Shown: positions 1 to 6,164 of the stretch, one piece after another
Position numbering within the stretch: the stretch's first letter is position 1
Layout of the letters: the number at the start of each line of letters is the position of its first letter
Assembly: GCA_031412355.1 (NCBI GenBank)
Contig: JANOCR010000376.1
Span: forward strand, 1-15,922
Length of the DNA stretch: 15,922 bases
Direction: 5' to 3'
Source of the DNA: JAENVT01 sp031412355
Lineage (GTDB): Bacteria; Actinomycetota; Acidimicrobiia; Acidimicrobiales; Ilumatobacteraceae
Translations under genes and position numbers: made by a program
Notes under the pieces: generated by a model
What the model was told of the DNA's origin: nothing
Seen by the model: only the letters and a program-made list of their open reading frames with translations
Databases searched by the model: none

Positions 1-1221
1 CGGTCGGGGCGACCCGCACGCCCTGCGCAGGGCGACGGTCGCGGCCGATCCCCCGACCAGCGTCGAGGGGGCCCACGTCCGGCGACGCCTGGCGGTACAC
101 CCACTCGTCGGCCCCGCCCCGTTGGTCGTGACACCGGCACGAGCGACCGTCCACAGCGACGCGAAGGCGCCACCGACGATCGTCCACGGCGCTATGGGAA
201 CGACGGTCGTCGAAGTGGACCACCCAAGCGCGATCCGCGAGCAGCACGTGTGGAGGATGGCGAACGTCCTCGGCGCTACGACTCCGCTCGCCCCCTTCCC
301 GAAGGGCCATCGCGCCCCCGACCTGGTGGACGCGACCGCGTGCCGCCGCGCCGGGTCGAGCCCCCCAAGACCGCAGCCCAGGCCCGTTCCGCCGAGGTCA
401 AGGCTGCACGGGGTGTGCGCGAGCCCCGTCAGCAGGCTGCTCCGGCCCCATGGGAACGGGAGCAGTGGGTCGACGACGGTCCATTGCGATCAGCCGCGCG
501 CAAGGCCGCCGCACGCGCCCAGCGCACCCCCGCCGTTGCCGATGATCGGGTTGACGACGATGCCAAGCCGGCCCGCCGACGAAGGTCGTCGGACCTGGCT
601 CCAGAGGTGGCCGAAGAACTGCAGAAGACCGCACCAGCGGCTCGCGCAGCAAAGTACCGCGAGCGTTTGACGACGGCCGCTGACGCACTCGACCGCGGTC
701 GTTTCGACGATGCTCGCCGGATGGTGCAGTCGGTGTTGCGCGATCTGCCCGAGATGGCGTTCGGCCACGAGATCGCCGGCCTAGCGTTCTACCGCACGGG
801 GCAGTGGCGCAAGGCTGCCGCAGAACTCGAGGTGGCGCGTCAGCTCGACCGCACATTGAACCACCACGCTGTGCTGGCCGATTGCTACCGGGCACTGAAG
901 CGCTACGAGACGGTCGAGCAGTTGTGGATGGAGTTACGCGAGGGTTCACCCGAGCCCGCCTTGATGGCTGAAGGCCGAATAGTGGCCGCTGGCGCATTGG
1001 CGGACCAAGGCGACCTGAAGGGCGCGCTGAAGCTGATGGAACGCGCCGCTGAGGTACCGAAGAAAGTGCGCGACCACCATCTACGGCAGTGGTACGTACT
1101 CGGCGATCTGCACGATCGATCCGGCGACATCATCAAGGCGCGGCGATTGTTCGGCATGATCGCCGTGGTCGATCCACAGTTCGCCGATGTCAGCGACCGC
1201 CTCCGCGGCCTCGGTCGGTAA
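1..1221 (+). CDS. TPR-repeat protein with Arg/Pro/Gly-rich N-terminal region (5' end outside window)
   Basis: The frame is open from base 1 to the TAA at 1219-1221. The first in-frame start in the window is a GTG at 250, but the 83 codons before it are stop-free and have the same Arg/Pro/Gly/Asp-rich composition as what follows, so I think the gene begins upstream. The first ~210 residues are low complexity and probably disordered and basic. From about base 640 on, the protein is helical with TPR-like repeats, such as the segment around FGHEIAGLAFYRTGQWRKAA, then LNHHAVLADCYRALKRYETV, and a last unit near YVLGDLHDRSGDIIKARRLF. TPR units usually mediate protein-protein contacts; no catalytic domain is seen. 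It sits where M. tuberculosis has Rv1691, also a TPR protein upstream of the HAD/tlyA/nadK/recN block. The exact function is unknown, and the true start cannot be set from this window. Confidence 0.8.
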   Translation, partial: RSGRPARPAQGDGRGRSPDQRRGGPRPATPGGTPTRRPRPVGRDTGTSDRPQRREGATDDRPRRYGNDGRRSGPPKRDPRAARVEDGERPRRYDSARPLPEGPSRPRPGGRDRVPPRRVEPPKTAAQARSAEVKAARGVREPRQQAAPAPWEREQWVDDGPLRSAARKAAARAQRTPAVADDRVDDDAKPARRRRSSDLAPEVAEELQKTAPAARAAKYRERLTTAADALDRGRFDDARRMVQSVLRDLPEMAFGHEIAGLAFYRTGQWRKAAAELEVARQLDRTLNHHAVLADCYRALKRYETVEQLWMELREGSPEPALMAEGRIVAAGALADQGDLKGALKLMERAAEVPKKVRDHHLRQWYVLGDLHDRSGDIIKARRLFGMIAVVDPQFADVSDRLRGLGR

Positions 1222-1336
1222 GCCCATTATCGAGCCGCTCGGCCATCTGTAACACCTCGCTGGTACGTTCACAGCACGACTTCCCCCAAACAACTCATCC
1301 AGGTCGCCGGGTTCGGCGTGTCGGAGGTCGTCCATC

Positions 1337-1672
1337 ATGAACGTTGTCTTCTTACAGGGTCGTCTGTCCAGCGATCCGGTGCTGCGGGAGTTGGCATCGG
1401 GTAGTCGCTTGCTCTCGCTGGAGGTGTCGACGGCGACCGATGCCGGCACCGCCACCGTGCCGGTCGCCTGGTTCGATCCGCCGACGGTCCCTGACTGGGG
1501 TGCGGGTGTCGACGTCGTGGTACGAGGCGTCGTCAAGCGGCGCTTCTACCGCGGCGCGGCGGGCACCCAGAGCCGAACCGAGGTCGTCGCGCTCGAGGTG
1601 TGCGAGGTCACCAAGCGCCGGCAAGCGCAACGCCTGCTCGAGCATGCAGTCAGCGCCCTCGGTGGTGTGTAA
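1337..1672 (+). CDS. Minimal SSB-like OB-fold protein (single-stranded DNA-binding family)
   Basis: The 111-residue product opens MNVVFLQGRLSSDPVLRELA and continues to a SLEVSTAT strand, the usual N-terminal pattern of bacterial SSB proteins (M-N-x-V-x-L-x-G-R-L-x-x-D-P-x-L-R). A GGAGG at 1323-1327 lies 9 nt before the ATG and fixes the start. Canonical SSBs are about 150-180 residues with a Gly/Pro-rich linker and an acidic DDDIPF-type tip that recruits partner proteins. This one ends just after the OB fold with a basic/helical stretch (KRRQAQRLLEHAVSALGGV), and the acidic tip is absent. It may bind ssDNA without recruiting the SSB interactome, or may have another OB-fold role. It is separated by 115 bp from the TPR gene and about 100 bp from the aldolase. 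The family call is fairly sure; the role as a secondary SSB is inference. Confidence 0.7.
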   Translation: MNVVFLQGRLSSDPVLRELASGSRLLSLEVSTATDAGTATVPVAWFDPPTVPDWGAGVDVVVRGVVKRRFYRGAAGTQSRTEVVALEVCEVTKRRQAQRLLEHAVSALGGV

Positions 1673-1697
1673 CGGGGCCGCGTTCGGTCGGGCCAGA

Positions 1698-1703
1698 TAC
1701 GAT
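1698..1703 (+). promoter_or_regulatory. Possible -10 hexamer (TACGAT) for the aldolase gene
   Basis: TACGAT fits the actinobacterial TANNNT -10 consensus and lies in the 98-bp gap before the aldolase, which would give a leader of about 60 nt. No convincing -35 element is visible 16-19 bp upstream. This is a weak prediction. Confidence 0.3.
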
Positions 1704-1770
1704 CAGTGTGCCGCCACGCGACGTGGGGGTGTCGATCCATAACGGGTCGTGAACAATCTCGAGGAGTGTC

Positions 1771-2838
1771 GTGGACGTGTCCGCCCTGCTCGGCGCCGAC
1801 GCCGAGATGTTGTTGAACCATGTGTGTGCAGGTGTGCCGCGCGAGCAGCTCATGCTCGCCGGGCCGGATTTCCTCGATCGCTCGTTGGCGATGTCGGATC
1901 GGTCTCCAGCCGTGCTGCGAAGCCTTGGTCAGCTCTACGGTCACGGCCGATTGGCCAACACCGGCTATCTGTCGATCCTTCCGGTCGACCAAGGCATCGA
2001 GCACTCGGCGGCATCGTCGTTCGCGCCGAACCCGCTCTACTTCGATCCAGCCAACATCGTCGAACTGGCGATCGAAGGCGGCTGCAACGCCGTCGCTACC
2101 ACCTTCGGTGTGCTCGGCGCCGTCAGCCGCAAGTACGCCCATCGCATCCCCTTCATAGTCAAGCTCAACCACAACGAACTGTTGACATATCCCAACAAGG
2201 CCGACCAGGTCATGTTCGGATCCGCCCGCCAGGCGTTCGATCTCGGTGCATCGGGGGTCGGCGCGACGATCTACTTCGGATCCGACAACAGCACGCGGCA
2301 ACTCCAGGAAGTATCGAAGGCCTTCAAAGAAGCGCACGACCTTGGGATGTACACAGTCCTGTGGTGCTACACGCGCAACAACGCCTTCAAGGTCGAAGGC
2401 GTCAACTACGAAGTCTCTGCCGATCTCACCGGGCAGGCCAACCATCTCGGCGTCACCATCGGGGCCGACATCATCAAACAGAAGCTGCCCGAGAACAATG
2501 GCGGCTACAACGCGCTCAGTGGCCTGGGCACGAGTTCGTACGGCAAGACCAACCAGTTGGTCTACGACACGTTGACGACGGATCATCCCATCGATCTCGC
2601 CCGCTGGCAGGTCGTCAACTGCTACATGGGTCGTATCGGGTTGATCAACAGTGGAGGCGAGAGCAAGGGCGATGCTGATCTGGCTGCCGCCGTGCGCACC
2701 GCTGTGATCAACAAGCGCGCGGGTGGGCAAGGGCTGATCTCCGGCCGCAAGTCGTTCCAGCGCCCGATGGCCGAGGGCGCTGACCTACTACACGCGATTC
2801 AAGACGTGTATCTCGACGCCTCGATCACGGTCGCCTGA
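1771..2838 (+). CDS. fbaB: Class I fructose-bisphosphate aldolase (FbaB/DhnA type)
   Basis: This enzyme reversibly cleaves fructose 1,6-bisphosphate to dihydroxyacetone phosphate and glyceraldehyde 3-phosphate in glycolysis and gluconeogenesis, in the cytoplasm, through a Schiff-base lysine and without metal. The 355-residue product is collinear with E. coli FbaB (about 350 aa) as I recall it. Landmarks are SILPVDQGIEHSA (Asp73 in the DQG motif), VKLNHNELLTYPN, VGATIYFGS, SADLTGQANHLG, IGADIIKQK with the likely Schiff-base Lys236, NCYMGRIGLINSGG (phosphate binding) and a C-terminal IQDVYLDASITVA. The start is a GTG with GAGGAG at 1761-1766, 4 nt upstream. It is the last plus-strand gene before a strand switch, and its TGA is immediately followed by the stop codon of the opposing DUF1015 gene. 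The assignment is firm at family level. Confidence 0.95.
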   Translation: MDVSALLGADAEMLLNHVCAGVPREQLMLAGPDFLDRSLAMSDRSPAVLRSLGQLYGHGRLANTGYLSILPVDQGIEHSAASSFAPNPLYFDPANIVELAIEGGCNAVATTFGVLGAVSRKYAHRIPFIVKLNHNELLTYPNKADQVMFGSARQAFDLGASGVGATIYFGSDNSTRQLQEVSKAFKEAHDLGMYTVLWCYTRNNAFKVEGVNYEVSADLTGQANHLGVTIGADIIKQKLPENNGGYNALSGLGTSSYGKTNQLVYDTLTTDHPIDLARWQVVNCYMGRIGLINSGGESKGDADLAAAVRTAVINKRAGGQGLISGRKSFQRPMAEGADLLHAIQDVYLDASITVA

Positions 2839-4050
2839 TCACAGGTTCAGTGGCCGAACCACCAGCCCTGTTCGCAGCTTCGGCGTGAAGAACGTCGACT
2901 TCGGCGGCATCAGCAAACGCTCGACGGCTGTGCGCCGGATCTCGTCGATGCTTGTCGGTCGAATCAGTACGGCAGCGTCGGCGTCGCCCGCGCGCAGCAG
3001 ATCGACCACGTGCTGTACGCCGTGCTGGTAGCCGACATCCAACCTCGTTGCGTCGACGCCGCTCGTGTCGGCCAGGGCGTGCTCGAGGTAGGCACCGTCG
3101 AGCGCCCGGACACCGGCGAACGCGTCAGGCCGTGGAGTCAACCACATCCCGGTGCCATCGGGGCGGACGAGGCACATCGCCCCGCGGTCGGTGGCCTCGG
3201 CAGCGAATCGCGGCGTGACGGCACCGGCTTCGGCCAGTACGCAGTACGACGCCAACCGATCAGCTAGCGCATCAGCGGTGATGCCGCGGTACACACGATG
3301 GATGGGGTCGATGCTGAGTTGCTCGTCGACGAGTTCGGCGACGTAAGTCATCGTCAACTCAGCGTCAGTGTCGGTGTGCCCCGTTGTGGAACGAACCTCG
3401 TCGCGATACGACCGACTGATCGCGTATCGATGATGGCCATCTGCGATCAGCACCGAGTTCGCCGCGACGGCCGTGCAGATCGCAGCTAGCCGGAGTGGGT
3501 CGACGACTCGTTCGACGCGATGAACAACGCCATCCTCATCGGTGCACTGGCCGGTCGGCTCGCCGCGGTCGAGCAGGAGGTGGCTCAACCCGGCCGTCAG
3601 CGACAAACCCCACACTGGAGAGAGGTTGCAGTGCGTGGCCCTGGTGAGCTCGAGTCGATCGGTCTTCGCCTTCGGCGTGGTTCGCTCGTGAGGCAAGACG
3701 CCATCGGCACCCTCGTCGACGACCTGCAATGCTCCGATCACCCCCACTGTGTGACGAGGTCGACCGGTCTCATCGGTGAAATTCATGCGATACAACGTCA
3801 GCGATGGCGCGTCGTCGAGACGTAGCACTCCCTGGTCGACCCATGAGTGCAGCCGATCGGCTGCTGCCGTGTAGCGATCCGGGCCATCGCGTTCGAGCGG
3901 GACGTCGACGGTGACGATGTTGTGGTCGTCGCGCGATCGCAGTTCGTCGATGTCGGCCGGCGACAGTACGTCGTACGGCGGTGCTGACACGTCGTCGAGC
4001 GACTCGTCGGCGGAGTACCGCAGCGCGGCAAACGGTTCGAAACGGGGCAC
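2839..4050 (-). CDS. DUF1015 family protein, function unknown
   Basis: The 403-residue product matches the conserved uncharacterised family DUF1015. It opens PRFEPFAALRYS, followed by APPYDVLSP (residues 23-31), a PHERTTPKAKTDRLELTRAT segment from about residue 120, the family hallmark DGHHRY (204-209), and a C-terminal MPPKSTFFTPKLRTGLVVR (381-399). I chose the GTG at 4048-4050 because family members begin right at the PF.ALRY motif. The reading frame stays open for another 245 codons upstream, but that stretch is antisense to the HAD gene, rich in His/Arg/Cys, and not credible as protein. No clear Shine-Dalgarno is seen. The gene is convergent with the aldolase (stop codons touch) and divergent from the HAD phosphatase across a 39-bp gap with an inverted repeat. 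The biochemical activity of the family is not established, to my knowledge; the conserved His/Asp motif suggests an enzyme. Confidence 0.88.
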   Translation of the reverse strand: MPRFEPFAALRYSADESLDDVSAPPYDVLSPADIDELRSRDDHNIVTVDVPLERDGPDRYTAAADRLHSWVDQGVLRLDDAPSLTLYRMNFTDETGRPRHTVGVIGALQVVDEGADGVLPHERTTPKAKTDRLELTRATHCNLSPVWGLSLTAGLSHLLLDRGEPTGQCTDEDGVVHRVERVVDPLRLAAICTAVAANSVLIADGHHRYAISRSYRDEVRSTTGHTDTDAELTMTYVAELVDEQLSIDPIHRVYRGITADALADRLASYCVLAEAGAVTPRFAAEATDRGAMCLVRPDGTGMWLTPRPDAFAGVRALDGAYLEHALADTSGVDATRLDVGYQHGVQHVVDLLRAGDADAAVLIRPTSIDEIRRTAVERLLMPPKSTFFTPKLRTGLVVRPLNL

Positions 4051-4058
4051 ACGTACAG

Positions 4059-4079
4059 GTTGGCATCTGGCGTGCCAAC
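4059..4079. promoter_or_regulatory. Perfect inverted repeat GTTGGCA-N7-TGCCAAC in divergent gap (candidate operator)
   Basis: The 7-bp arms at 4059-4065 and 4073-4079 are exact reverse complements with a 7-nt spacer TCTGGCG. The dyad centre (4069) is within one base of the midpoint between the DUF1015 GTG (4050) and the HAD ATG (4090), so a protein bound here would cover both start regions. It resembles a dimeric regulator site. It could also be part of a compact bidirectional promoter: weak xANNNT hexamers, CAACAT at 4076-4081 (+) and CAACCT at 4062-4057 (-), fall 8 and 6 nt from the starts. The repeat is seen directly; its function is inferred. Confidence 0.5.
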
Positions 4080-4089
4080 ATGGCCAGAT

Positions 4090-4914
4090 ATGGACGACGT
4101 CGCCACAGATAATCCCGTCGGACCGTGTGTGGTGCTCTGCGACCTCGACGGCGTGGTGTGGCTGGCCCACGAGCCGATCCCCGGTTCGGTCGAGGCGATC
4201 GCACGGCTGCGAGAGGCCGGGCATCGGGTCCTGTTCGTCACCAACAACTCCTCGGCACGAGTCGAGGTGCAAGAGGCGTCGCTCGCCGCGATCGGCATCC
4301 CCGCGGTGGGCGATGTGCTGACCTCGGCTAGCGCAGCCGCCTTGCTGATCGAACCTGGCCAGCGCGTGATGGTGTGTGGCGGAGACGGCGTGGTGCAAGC
4401 AGTTGTTGGTCGTGGCGCGGTGGTCGTCGACAAGACCGATGCCGACGTCGATGTTGTGGTCGTCGGCTTTCATCGCACGTTCGACTACGACGAGATGCTG
4501 TTTGCCAGCCGCGCGGCGCGCAACGGCGCCCGACTGATCGGCACCAACGACGATGCGACGTATCCGACGCCCGACGGCCCGATACCAGGCGGTGGCGCCA
4601 TCCTCGCGTCGATCGTGACCGCGTCGGGGGTTGTGCCTCTGATCGCCGGAAAGCCTCACGGCCCTATGGCCTCTTTGGTGAGAGCGACGATCGGTGACAG
4701 TGCATCGAAGGCAGCGGTGATGGTTGGGGATCGTCCGGAGACCGATGGATTGATGGCAGCCACACTCGGCTGCCGGTACGCACACGTCGAATCGGGAATC
4801 ACCGCACCGGGCAGTGCGGTCGTGCCGACCCCGGACCTGATTGCTGCGAATCTCGCGGGTGTGGCAAAGGTCCTGATCGACGACGGCGTGGCCACGGGTA
4901 AGCTTCCCTCATGA
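4090..4914 (+). CDS. HAD-superfamily (class IIA, NagD-like) sugar/glycerol phosphatase
   Basis: This is a cytoplasmic Mg-dependent phosphatase of the HAD IIA subfamily. From the ATG at 4090 (274 aa) the four HAD motifs are intact: motif I CDLDGVVW with nucleophile Asp18 and acid/base Asp20; motif II VTNNSS at about 50-55; motif III Lys188 in AGKPHGP; and motif IV VGDRPETDG with Asp214 and Asp219. A C2-type cap lies between motifs II and III. The M. tuberculosis gene at the equivalent position, Rv1692, has been described as a glycerol-3-phosphate phosphatase, so a similar role in glycerolipid recycling is plausible but not proven here. In-frame alternatives are TTG 4060 and GTG 4072, both inside the upstream inverted repeat. 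No Shine-Dalgarno precedes the ATG. The stop overlaps the next gene's start (ATGA, 4911-4914), so this is the first gene of a coupled run. Confidence 0.9.
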   Translation: MDDVATDNPVGPCVVLCDLDGVVWLAHEPIPGSVEAIARLREAGHRVLFVTNNSSARVEVQEASLAAIGIPAVGDVLTSASAAALLIEPGQRVMVCGGDGVVQAVVGRGAVVVDKTDADVDVVVVGFHRTFDYDEMLFASRAARNGARLIGTNDDATYPTPDGPIPGGGAILASIVTASGVVPLIAGKPHGPMASLVRATIGDSASKAAVMVGDRPETDGLMAATLGCRYAHVESGITAPGSAVVPTPDLIAANLAGVAKVLIDDGVATGKLPS

Positions 4915-5402
4915 CAGATTCTCCCCTCCTTAAGCGTTTGCTCGATACAGGCATGCAGTTCAGCGAAATGTCGCAGAAAAATGCCGAGAAGGTCGTTGCC
5001 GAGTTCGTCAAGGCTGGCCAGTTGCGTCGCAAGGATGCAGAAAAGACGGTCCAGCAACTCGTAGATCGCGGCCGGGCAACCACAGAGCACGTGCTCAGCC
5101 TCATCCAAGCCGAGGTGTCGAAGCAGCTCGGCAGGTTTGCACAGCGCCTCGACGACGTTGAGGGTCGTCTCGAAGATGTCGCCGGAACATTCGGTCTTGC
5201 ATCGAAGTCGTCTGCCAAGAAGGCCACTGCCAACAAGGCTGCCGGCCCGTCGGGCGTCGCCAAGGTTGTCGTTCGCAAGTCGCCGGCCAAGAAGGCCGCG
5301 GCGAAGAAGGCTGCGGCGAAGAAGGCTCCGGCGAAGAAGGCCGCGCTGAAGCGGGCTCCGGCGAAGAAGGCTGCTGCCAAGAAAGCACCAGCGAAGCGGT
5401 AG
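4911..5402 (+). CDS. Phasin-like helical protein with histone H1-like Lys/Ala-rich tail
   Basis: The 163-residue protein has two parts. Residues 1-~95 are helical and charged (MQFSEMSQKNAEKVVAEFV, then LRRKDAEKTVQQLVDRGR and LGRFAQRLDDVEGRLEDVAG). This resembles the phasin / PHA-granule regulator pattern, in which helices with a G-x-L-x-R-x-x-A-E-K turn precede a short coiled coil. Residues 98-163 form a tail of Lys, Ala and Pro, including eight 5-residue repeats of the AAKKA/PAKKA type, much like histone H1 or the tail of Pseudomonas PhaF; such tails bind DNA non-specifically. The start overlaps the HAD stop (ATGA) and has no Shine-Dalgarno, implying translational coupling; TlyA starts 3 nt after its stop. 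It might link the nucleoid to another structure or act as a nucleoid-associated protein. The domain resemblance is from reading; the function is inference. Confidence 0.8.
   Translation: MTDSPLLKRLLDTGMQFSEMSQKNAEKVVAEFVKAGQLRRKDAEKTVQQLVDRGRATTEHVLSLIQAEVSKQLGRFAQRLDDVEGRLEDVAGTFGLASKSSAKKATANKAAGPSGVAKVVVRKSPAKKAAAKKAAAKKAPAKKAALKRAPAKKAAAKKAPAKR
5283..5399 (+). repeat. 15-bp in-gene tandem repeat coding the (P/A)AKKA tail
   Basis: About eight consecutive 15-bp units encode (P/A)-A-K-K-A, with one diverged unit ALKRA. The first unit follows a serine, giving SPAKK, which recalls DNA-binding SPKK-type motifs. Units differ at synonymous third positions (gcg/gcc/gct), so the peptide rather than the DNA is conserved, but the tract could still expand or contract by slippage. 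Confidence 0.8.
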
Positions 5403-5405
5403 CTC

Positions 5406-6164
5406 GTGGCGAGACGCCAGCGGTTGGATACTGATCTGGTGCGCCGCGGTCTGGTTCTGAGCCGGGCCGATGCAGCACATGCAATCGACGACAAGCTGGT
5501 GCTGGTCAATGGTGCCGTTGCCGACAAGCCGTCCCGACTCGTCGACCCGGCCGATGCGGTCGTGCTGCAGGGCCCCCGGCCGAGGTTCGTCAGCCGTGGC
5601 GGCGACAAGCTCGACGCCGCGCTCGATGCCTTCGAGATCGACGTAGTAGGCCGACGCGTGCTCGACGCCGGCGCGTCTACCGGTGGCTTCACTGATTGTC
5701 TCCTCCAGCGCGGCGCCGGCTACGTGGTAGCCATCGACGTGGGTCACGGCCAGTTGCATCCCAAGATTCGCGACGATCAGCGAGTCATGGTTCTGGAGCG
5801 ATTTCACGTGCGCGATATCACGCCTGTAGCGATCGGGGGGGCGGTCGATCTTGTAGTCGCCGACCTGTCGTTCATCTCGATCATCCGCGCCCTGCCGCCG
5901 TTGGTCGGCGCGTGTCAACCTCACGCGGCGCTGGTGCTGCTCGTCAAACCGCAGTTCGAGGCCGGCAAGGCCGAGGTCGATCGTGGTAGTGGTGTGATTC
6001 GTGATCCCGCAGTTCACCAGCGCGTGTGCGACGAAGTGTCGGCAGCGTTGATCGAGCAGGGTTGTGACGTGTTGGGATGGGTCAATTCTCCGATCACCGG
6101 AGCGCAGGGCAACCGCGAGTTCCTTGTGCATGCCCGTGTCGGTCGGTCAGGATCTGCGTCATGA
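5406..6164 (+). CDS. tlyA: TlyA-type 16S/23S rRNA (cytidine-2'-O)-methyltransferase
   Basis: TlyA methylates 2'-OH groups of cytidines in 16S and 23S rRNA using S-adenosylmethionine; in mycobacteria loss of the enzyme gives capreomycin resistance. The 252-residue product has an N-terminal S4 RNA-binding domain (about 5-60: LDTDLVRRGLVLSRADAAHA, then VLVNG), a short linker ending RPRFVSRGGDKL, and an FtsJ-like Rossmann methyltransferase domain with SAM motif LDAGASTGGFTD (86-97). The K-D-K-E catalytic set appears complete: Lys68 in RGGDKL, Asp153 in ADLSFIS, Lys181 in VKPQFE and Glu238 in GNREF. The start is the GTG 3 nt after the preceding stop; no strong Shine-Dalgarno, so coupling is likely. 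The TGA overlaps the NAD kinase ATG (6161-6164). The tlyA-nadK-recN order is typical of actinobacteria and many Firmicutes. Confidence 0.95.
   Translation: MARRQRLDTDLVRRGLVLSRADAAHAIDDKLVLVNGAVADKPSRLVDPADAVVLQGPRPRFVSRGGDKLDAALDAFEIDVVGRRVLDAGASTGGFTDCLLQRGAGYVVAIDVGHGQLHPKIRDDQRVMVLERFHVRDITPVAIGGAVDLVVADLSFISIIRALPPLVGACQPHAALVLLVKPQFEAGKAEVDRGSGVIRDPAVHQRVCDEVSAALIEQGCDVLGWVNSPITGAQGNREFLVHARVGRSGSAS

Noticed and set aside
122..670. 182-codon plus-strand ORF at the left edge
   Set aside because: It overlaps the Arg-rich TPR frame and is Pro/His/Arg low complexity; the TPR frame is continuous through the region and continues into a recognisable domain.
1546..2730. 394-codon minus-strand ORF opposite the aldolase gene
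   Set aside because: It is antisense to a clearly functional FbaB; composition is a mirror of the sense codons and no family motif is visible.
4051..4785. 245-codon upstream extension of the DUF1015 reading frame, giving a 648-residue ORF antisense to the HAD gene
   Set aside because: The extension is rich in His, Arg and Cys with no domain pattern, lies opposite a complete HAD phosphatase, and family members start at the PF.ALRY motif; it is a high-GC shadow frame.
4656..6131. 491-codon minus-strand ORF opposite the Lys-rich gene and tlyA, with Leu/Arg-rich repeats
   Set aside because: The repeats are only the reverse complement of the AAKKA tail repeats; both sense genes are convincing.
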